Shown piece after piece: positions 58,507 to 64,000 of a stretch of DNA of 64,000 bases. The DNA is from Pachyseris speciosa (taxonomy: Eukaryota; Cnidaria; Anthozoa; Scleractinia; Pachyseridae), in assembly GCA_016490735.1 (NCBI GenBank), contig JAEMWC010000237.1, forward strand, positions 521,001 to 585,000, read 5' to 3'. The position numbers and the translations under genes were made by a program. Within the stretch, counting starts at the first letter, position 1. Every line of letters starts with the position of its first letter. The notes under the pieces are model-generated. The model was not told the DNA's origin. It searched no databases and saw nothing but the letters and a program-made list of their open reading frames with translations.

Positions 58507-60635
58507 TATGGCAAGCCGTTGCTGCCAAAAGCCTATCGAGTTGTAAATCCTGGTCCAAATGTCTTTCAATATCATCGAGTTAGAAAAGTTACATGGTCAG
58601 TTTTGAAATTGCATGGTCGAGTTCTGGAGAACCATGGTTGAGTTGCATTTTGAAAGTTTGAGTTCTCGCTAGCGAGTTTTTATATTCTCGCTAGCGAGTT
58701 TTCAATTTCTCGCTAGCGAGATTTTAAATTCTCGCTAGCGAGTTTTCAATTTCTCGCTAGCGAGTTTTTCAATTTCTCGCTAGCGAGTTTTTCACAATCG
58801 TGCGCAAGCGCAATATGCGGACGGATGTTGTAGACGGTGGCGGAAGCTTTAGACCATACATAGATGGAAGTTGAAGGCCGCGAATGGAAGCCGTAAATTT
58901 TGCAATTTTGAACTTGTTTTCTTTGAGGGCTCGAACTGGCGGGGTTCAAGTGTACCGATATTTCATTGACCCAAAGAACATGATGCAAACAAGACGCTCT
59001 GTGAGCGTTAACTCGGTACACTTTGGACACCTTGTGAAGTGCAGAAGTCGAACGCACGCTTTCTGATTCTCGGAAACAATCCGTATGAAAAATGAAAATG
59101 GTTTGCTTTTGGGTTCGCTCAATGCATCTTTGTTTTTGTACGAGGGAATCACGTAAAACTGTTTTCGGAGTTGGCTATGCGAAAATAATGTCACTGGCTC
59201 CCACTTGAATTACTTTTATAATTCAGCCTCGCTGTAGTTATTTGAAATCGTGGTATCGTTTCATGACTGTAACTAATTTGGGTCGACCTAAACTGTAATT
59301 AGCTCGGCTCAGGAGAAGTACAGTTTCTGACCCGCGCTTTAATACGGATCGAAAGTAATTTTAAACTGATTTACTTGTGAAATGAACTACTGTACAAGCC
59401 AGACTCCGTGGCGCCAGTACGTGACAAGAAAAAGATCATTATCAAAATTTGCCATTAAGTCAAGCATTATTTGTGATGCAGGAAGCACAACAAAGTTCAT
59501 CAGTGTTGGCATCGTTCAACTATTATGACTATTATAAATTTACAGTGGCTTAACATAATTTTTCCTAGGTTTTGAAGGAAAAAAAGAAGGTGCATTAAAT
59601 GTCCTTTCGTGACATGCGATGCTGAACACGTCTAGATCCTGAAGACTTTCATTGTTTTTTACAGTGCAAGATATGCAAAATTACTGAATCACAACTAAAT
59701 TCCAGCCGACAAAGAATATTTGTGTCACTTTGTCGAAAGAAATCGACAAGCTGCTCTGCCTAACTATTTCACCTCATGTTGCAAACCTGTATTGAAATCG
59801 CATCAGACTACAGCAGCAATGAATACCCGAATGCATGCACTTAGCCACTACGTGAATGAGCTGGCTTCAAGGGCCCTTTGATCAATTTTCGAACCAATAG
59901 TCGGTCTTAGCGTACGTCTACTTCTGCATTTCGCAAGGTGTTGAAGGTGTCCCGAGGTAGAAGCTCATAGAGCGTCTTGTTTGCATTATGTTCTTTGGCT
60001 TAATGAAATATCGGTACACTTAAATCCCGCCAGTTCGAGCCCTCAAAGAAAACAACAGTTCAAAATTGCGAAATTTACGGCTTCCATTCGCGGCCTTCAA
60101 CTTCCCTCTATGGTCTAAAGTTTCCTCCACCGTCTAGAACATCCGTCCGCATATTCCGCTTGCGCACGATTGAGAAAAACTCGCTAGCGAGAAATTGAAA
60201 ACTCGCTAGCGAAAAATTAAAAACTCGGTAGCGAGAAATTGAAAACTCGCTAGCGAGAATTTAAAAACTCGCTAGCGAGAAATTCAAAACTCGCTAGCGA
60301 GAAATTCAAAACTCGCTGGCGAAAAATTCAAAACTCGGTAGCGAGAAATTCAAAACTCGCTAGCGAGAATTTAAAAACTCGCTAGCGAGAAATTGAAAAC
60401 TCGCTAGCGAGAAATTAAAAACTCGCTAGCGAGAAATTGAAAACTCGCTAGCGAGAATATAAAAACTCGCTAGCGAGAACTCAAACTTTCAAAATGCAAC
60501 TCAACCATGGTTCTCCAGAACTCGACCATGCAATTCCAAAACTGACCATGTAACTTTTCTAACTCGATGATATTGAAAGACATTTGGACCAGGATTTACA
60601 ACTCGATAGGCTTTTGGCAGCAACGGCTTGCCATA
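58507..60635. mobile_element. Large palindromic element with arrays of CTCGCTAGCGAG, 6-bp duplication CAATAG
   Basis: Ends TATGGCAAGCCGTTGCTGCC and its exact complement, with CAATAG at 58501-58506 and 60636-60641. The arms are similar for at least 500 bp (AATCCTGGTCCAAATGTCTT, GGTTCTCCAGAACTCGACCA and others), and the centre 59060-59930 is unique. Each arm carries a tandem array of a 22-23 bp unit whose core CTCGCTAGCGAG is itself a palindrome: about 6 units at 58664-58793 and about 14 at 60178-60482. No transposase seen. Confidence 0.85.
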
Positions 60636-60641
60636 CAATAG

Positions 60642-62455
60642 GCAGAAAAATTCTCGATCGAGCTTCAAAAAGTGTAACCTGATGTAATGTAGATTCCCCT
60701 GAGACTTTGGTTTGAGCCAATTGCAACGATGGAACCATTGGAACCAATGAAAAGACGTCTTAAATTTTGGTGTTAACCAATCAAAAGGCGGTACTGGGCG
60801 CACAAGAGTTCCTTCCCTTTCGTCGCTTGTTGCGTATCTTTGCCTACAGAGATTGTGTGGGTTTTGGAGGCGTTTGTTTGGAGACTTTTCGAGTTCTTGA
60901 GGAAAGAACACAGTTGTCCTGTATGGACAAAAAGACACTATAACAGTTTCCGTTCCAACAACGCAACGAATTCACGCTAAAGGACAGCGCGTTCAAATAC
61001 TGTCAAAAATCATTTTACGTTTTGAGGACGCGGTGTACTTCTCGACGAAATATCGCATACTGCATTAAAAAAAACAAGGTCAAAAGACATTCAGTTTCAT
61101 TCGAGGTTACAGCGTTGTGCGTTTTTTCTGCATAAAAATTCCGATGCTACAATAACATCTACGTTCATACAATGTATGGCCGTTTGTTCAACGGATCAAG
61201 ATCGCTGCGGTTCATCGCGGACACTGTCATCAAAAGCGATCCAAATATCAAGAATTAGCGGCCTATTTCTCGACGACAATGCACAGTGTACAAGTAGGCG
61301 AATAGCGTAGTCGCTAGCCAGTAGTCGCTTGGCAAGCGTAAGGAATTAAAGGCTGGTGCGGTTGATCGAACAAGTTTCCAAAGCCGCTCAATATAAACAA
61401 CCACGAGGACGGAAACAACACATGGTAGCTTATCGAAAATCTCTCCTGGCCTTTGAAATAAATAAATTGACAAACGTTCGATGGGAACACTAGAAAAACT
61501 CCGAGGAAACATCCGAAGTGAAATACGTGTATAATTTGAATAGAAACGTCGACGAGATGATCTTCACTCTTCGGCCAAAAACATCGAATTAAAAATAGAC
61601 TTGACAGACAACGCGCGTGAGAACAGAAAATTTGCATACTATAACGAATTACACACATTTGTGTCTCTAGTTTGGAGGAGTTACATTGTAAAATTTAATC
61701 CTAAGAATGGTCGAAGAAAACCCTGTTTCAACGAAATAAAGTTACGAACGAGCACCATTAAGAGTGAACATTAATCGGTACCGGCCACATGTACTGACAC
61801 CTGCGCGTATCGAATGTCACGTTAAAATTATGCGTGTCTGACAAAAACATGCAACACTCAGATAAACTTTAGAGGTTGGCCAAGTTTTCTTAATCGAACA
61901 TTTGTTACTTATTGCGAGATATTGTAGTGGTGTGGTCAGTCCTTGGCCAATGTTCTTTCTCAAGCGTTGATTTCTGCGAATCGCGGCCCATCTGTCAGTT
62001 GTAAGAGGTTCGCATTTTTAGAAACATATCGCGTACTGAAAGACTACTCTTGCATCGTTTGCGTTCCTTCGAGTAGCTGAAGGAATATGTAAACGATGTG
62101 GACGAGCATTGTAATTGCTCCAAGTTGCTTTTCAAGATGTGATCCCGATTTGCTCGAAAGGTCTATCGAGTGATCAGTCAAGCGACAAGCTCATTATCTC
62201 TGATCTTCCGAGACGCGAACCTCGACTCGATTCTCAATAGCTGAGCCTCGATAACTGGCAGGAATCGAGGAACGAGGATCGAGTCAAGACTCGAAAGGAA
62301 CCGGTACTGTAGGTGAAAGTTGTGAACTCAAAGGCATGGTACGTTGTGTCGGTCATCATTTCACAATAGCTGTAAATAATCACAGGGAATGGATGTATGT
62401 AGATGATTTGAGTGTTTCAGTCTCGTTGGCACTCTATCGATAGGTATACCTAGTT
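60642..62455. other. Gene-less stretch, little recognised
   Basis: No supported gene. At 62205-62310 imperfect inverted and direct words around CTCGATTC/GAATCGAG and CGAGGATCGAG suggest a decayed short repeat. Confidence 0.35.
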
Positions 62456-62492
62456 TATATTTATTTATTTATCGATTTATTTATTTATTTAC

Positions 62493-62543
<51 letters not shown>

Positions 62544-62545
62544 TT
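62456..62545. repeat. (TTTA)n microsatellite
   Basis: About 20 TTTA units with a few substitutions (CGAT, CTTA) near the left end. Confidence 0.96.
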
Positions 62546-62689
62546 AGTCGAACCCTCACTGTCACTACCATCATGTTCCGTGTACTGAGTAGGCCTAGAC
62601 CGTCCATTGCCAGATTAGCTTGCTAGAGGCAGTCACGTTAAATAAAGATAAAGATTTGTGAACGGGCTACGCATTATGCCTATGAGGTT

Positions 62690-62760
62690 TCCCAGTCCGG
62701 TTAGGCGGGCTGGCCCGCTTTACCGGGCTGGCTCGGCTCATGCCTTGTTTTTTCATAAAA
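62690..62760. repeat. GC-rich short internal repeat
   Basis: GGCGGGCTGGCCCGCTTTAC and CGGGCTGGCTCGGCTCATG form overlapping direct and inverted words; class unknown. Confidence 0.35.
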
Positions 62761-63049
62761 CTGTGGTTGTGTTTATATGAGAAGGTCCACCTGCCGAGAT
62801 CTCAGCAGACGGGCGTTCCAAAAAAAAAGTTTCATTTAAAGTTTCTCATTTTTTACCGCTTCTCGCTGCTTGAACCAGCGATTATTCATTTGATGTGCCA
62901 AAGTGCGTGACTATTTACGCTCCTTCAAGTGGACCTCACCAATTTTAGCGAAAGGGCTTGTAAATGGCAGTTACCGGTTTCAACGTAGGCAAGTGCGAAT
63001 CCATGCGGATTATACACTCACGAGATAAATCAGTAACCAACTATACTTT

Positions 63050-63265
63050 AGGAAAGAGCCCGGCTAAAAGACGTGGATAGTTTCAAAGATCTTGGTGTTA
63101 GGATGACAAAGGACCTCTCTTCATCTGGGGCAATCATATGAGGCTACGCGCTGTTGTGGTTACTCTGCATGCCTATGGAAAAGCTAATAAAATAAAATAA
63201 AATGATTGTGAATAAAGCAAATAAAGTACTAGGGACAATTAATCGCTCTCTTCAACAAACTATCT
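63050..63265 (+). mobile_element. LINE reverse-transcriptase fragment, decayed
   Basis: Pieces read LKDVDSFKDLGVRMTKDLSS and, after a break with a (AATAA)n tract, VNKANKVLGTINRSL. These match the region after the catalytic domain of many LINE ORFs (SFKDLGV..DLSW..KANKVLG). Several frame changes. Confidence 0.55.
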
Positions 63266-63289
63266 AACAAACTATCCATTAACCTAACC

Positions 63290-63980
63290 AAGACAAACTA
63301 TATGATAATTTCATCCTCAAGAATGGGTGGAAATATACATATACCTGAAATTGAGCGTAAAAGTCAAATAAAATATTTAGGTGTATTTATTGATCAAAAT
63401 TTACATTGGGGACCCCAAATCCAGCACATCAACAATAAATTAATGAAAAATGTAGGAATTATTAATAAATTACGATATTATGTAGATGTTCATACTCTAA
63501 AACAGCTGTATTACTCATTCATTTATCCATATCTAACTTATGGTATTACAAGTTGGGGTAGTGCCTGTAAAACAAGGCTACAAAAGATCAAAACAAAACA
63601 GAATAAATGTGTACGTAGCACATTCTTTGCTCATAGCAGGGATAGTGCTATGTCCTATTTCAATCTTTTGCAAATCCTCACACTCGAAATTCAAATTAGC
63701 TCTTTTTATACACAAAATTAATAGTGACCCCGCTAACATTCCAGCAATATTTTCTGGAACTCTTACACTAGCTTCTGAGATCCACAGCTATAATACCAGA
63801 TTTGCGACAAATTTTAATACTTATAGACCAAGTATAAATAATAATTATGGTGCAACTACGTTTTCTTTTGTAGCATCAAAGATCTCGGAATCTATCCCCT
63901 TAGAATTAAAAAAACTATCTTACAACCATTTTTATAAACAATACAAACTATATCTTCTAAATACTCAATCTGTTTCTTAA
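63290..63980 (+). mobile_element. Second LINE RT C-terminal fragment with one frameshift
   Basis: 63302-63721 encodes KSQIKYLGVFIDQNLHWGPQ, LKQLYYSFIYPYLTYGITSW and similar. Near 63690 the frame shifts and continues KINSDPANIPAIFSGTL, HSYNTRFATNFN and PLELKKLSYNHFYKQYKLYL to the stop at 63980. It is a relative of the LINE at 4023-4526 but a different copy or family, on the opposite strand. Non-functional. Confidence 0.78.
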
Positions 63981-64000
63981 GTGTTAGTCTGCTCATATCC

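Noticed and set aside
58746..59057. 103-residue minus-strand open frame
   Set aside because: Lies across an arm of the palindromic element and has no recognisable domain.
60178..60482. CRISPR-like array
   Set aside because: Units are continuous 22-23 bp tandem repeats without unique spacers, in a eukaryotic transposable element.

Overview
The window is eukaryotic and most likely from an anthozoan cnidarian, probably a stony coral. The protein genes are split into short exons with GT..AG introns. Penelope-like retroelements with GIY-YIG domains, LINE tails, tRNA-derived SINEs and very many short inverted-repeat DNA elements fill the introns and gaps. The species call is inference from gene and repeat content. 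All exon models were built by eye from splice sites, reading phase and protein similarity; no searches were run.

Layout. (1) 1.8-15.2 kb: two tetraspan membrane-protein genes of MS4A/CD20 type facing tail to tail (1769-7468 plus; 8183-15232 minus) with the same exon-phase pattern; one transmembrane exon of the second gene was not found. Its long intron holds nested MITEs and a SINE. (2) 15.2-18.9 kb: no gene; two back-to-back MITEs sharing one TTAA site. (3) 18949-22110 minus: a two-exon MIF4G-domain gene (MIF4GD/CTIF-like). (4) 22396-42796 plus: a complete 12-exon SMU1 gene, 513 codons. It starts 285 bp from the MIF4G gene, head to head. Its 8.7 kb first intron carries a complete TTAA-flanked, Kolobok-type DNA transposon (22797-27598) with an open transposase/exonuclease gene on the opposite strand, a 2.2 kb palindromic element and more MITEs. 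(5) 42.8-47.6 kb: no gene; an inverted pair of Penelope-like fragments and a foldback. (6) 47642-54136 minus: a four-exon proline-rich CD225/dispanin gene with an apparent one-base deletion in exon 3. Its introns hold a 20-bp perfect hairpin and an 829-bp inverted-repeat transposon carrying a broken RecQ-like helicase piece. (7) 54.1-64 kb: no host gene recognised; copies of a tRNA-headed repeat family, MITEs, a 2.1 kb palindrome with arrays of a palindromic 12-mer, and LINE remnants.

SMU1 (splicing) and the MIF4G protein (mRNA translation) are housekeeping genes likely driven from one shared promoter. The tetraspan pair and the dispanin are membrane proteins with long polar or proline-rich tails. 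The rest of the DNA is mostly a record of transposon insertion, with several elements still framed by exact target-site duplications.
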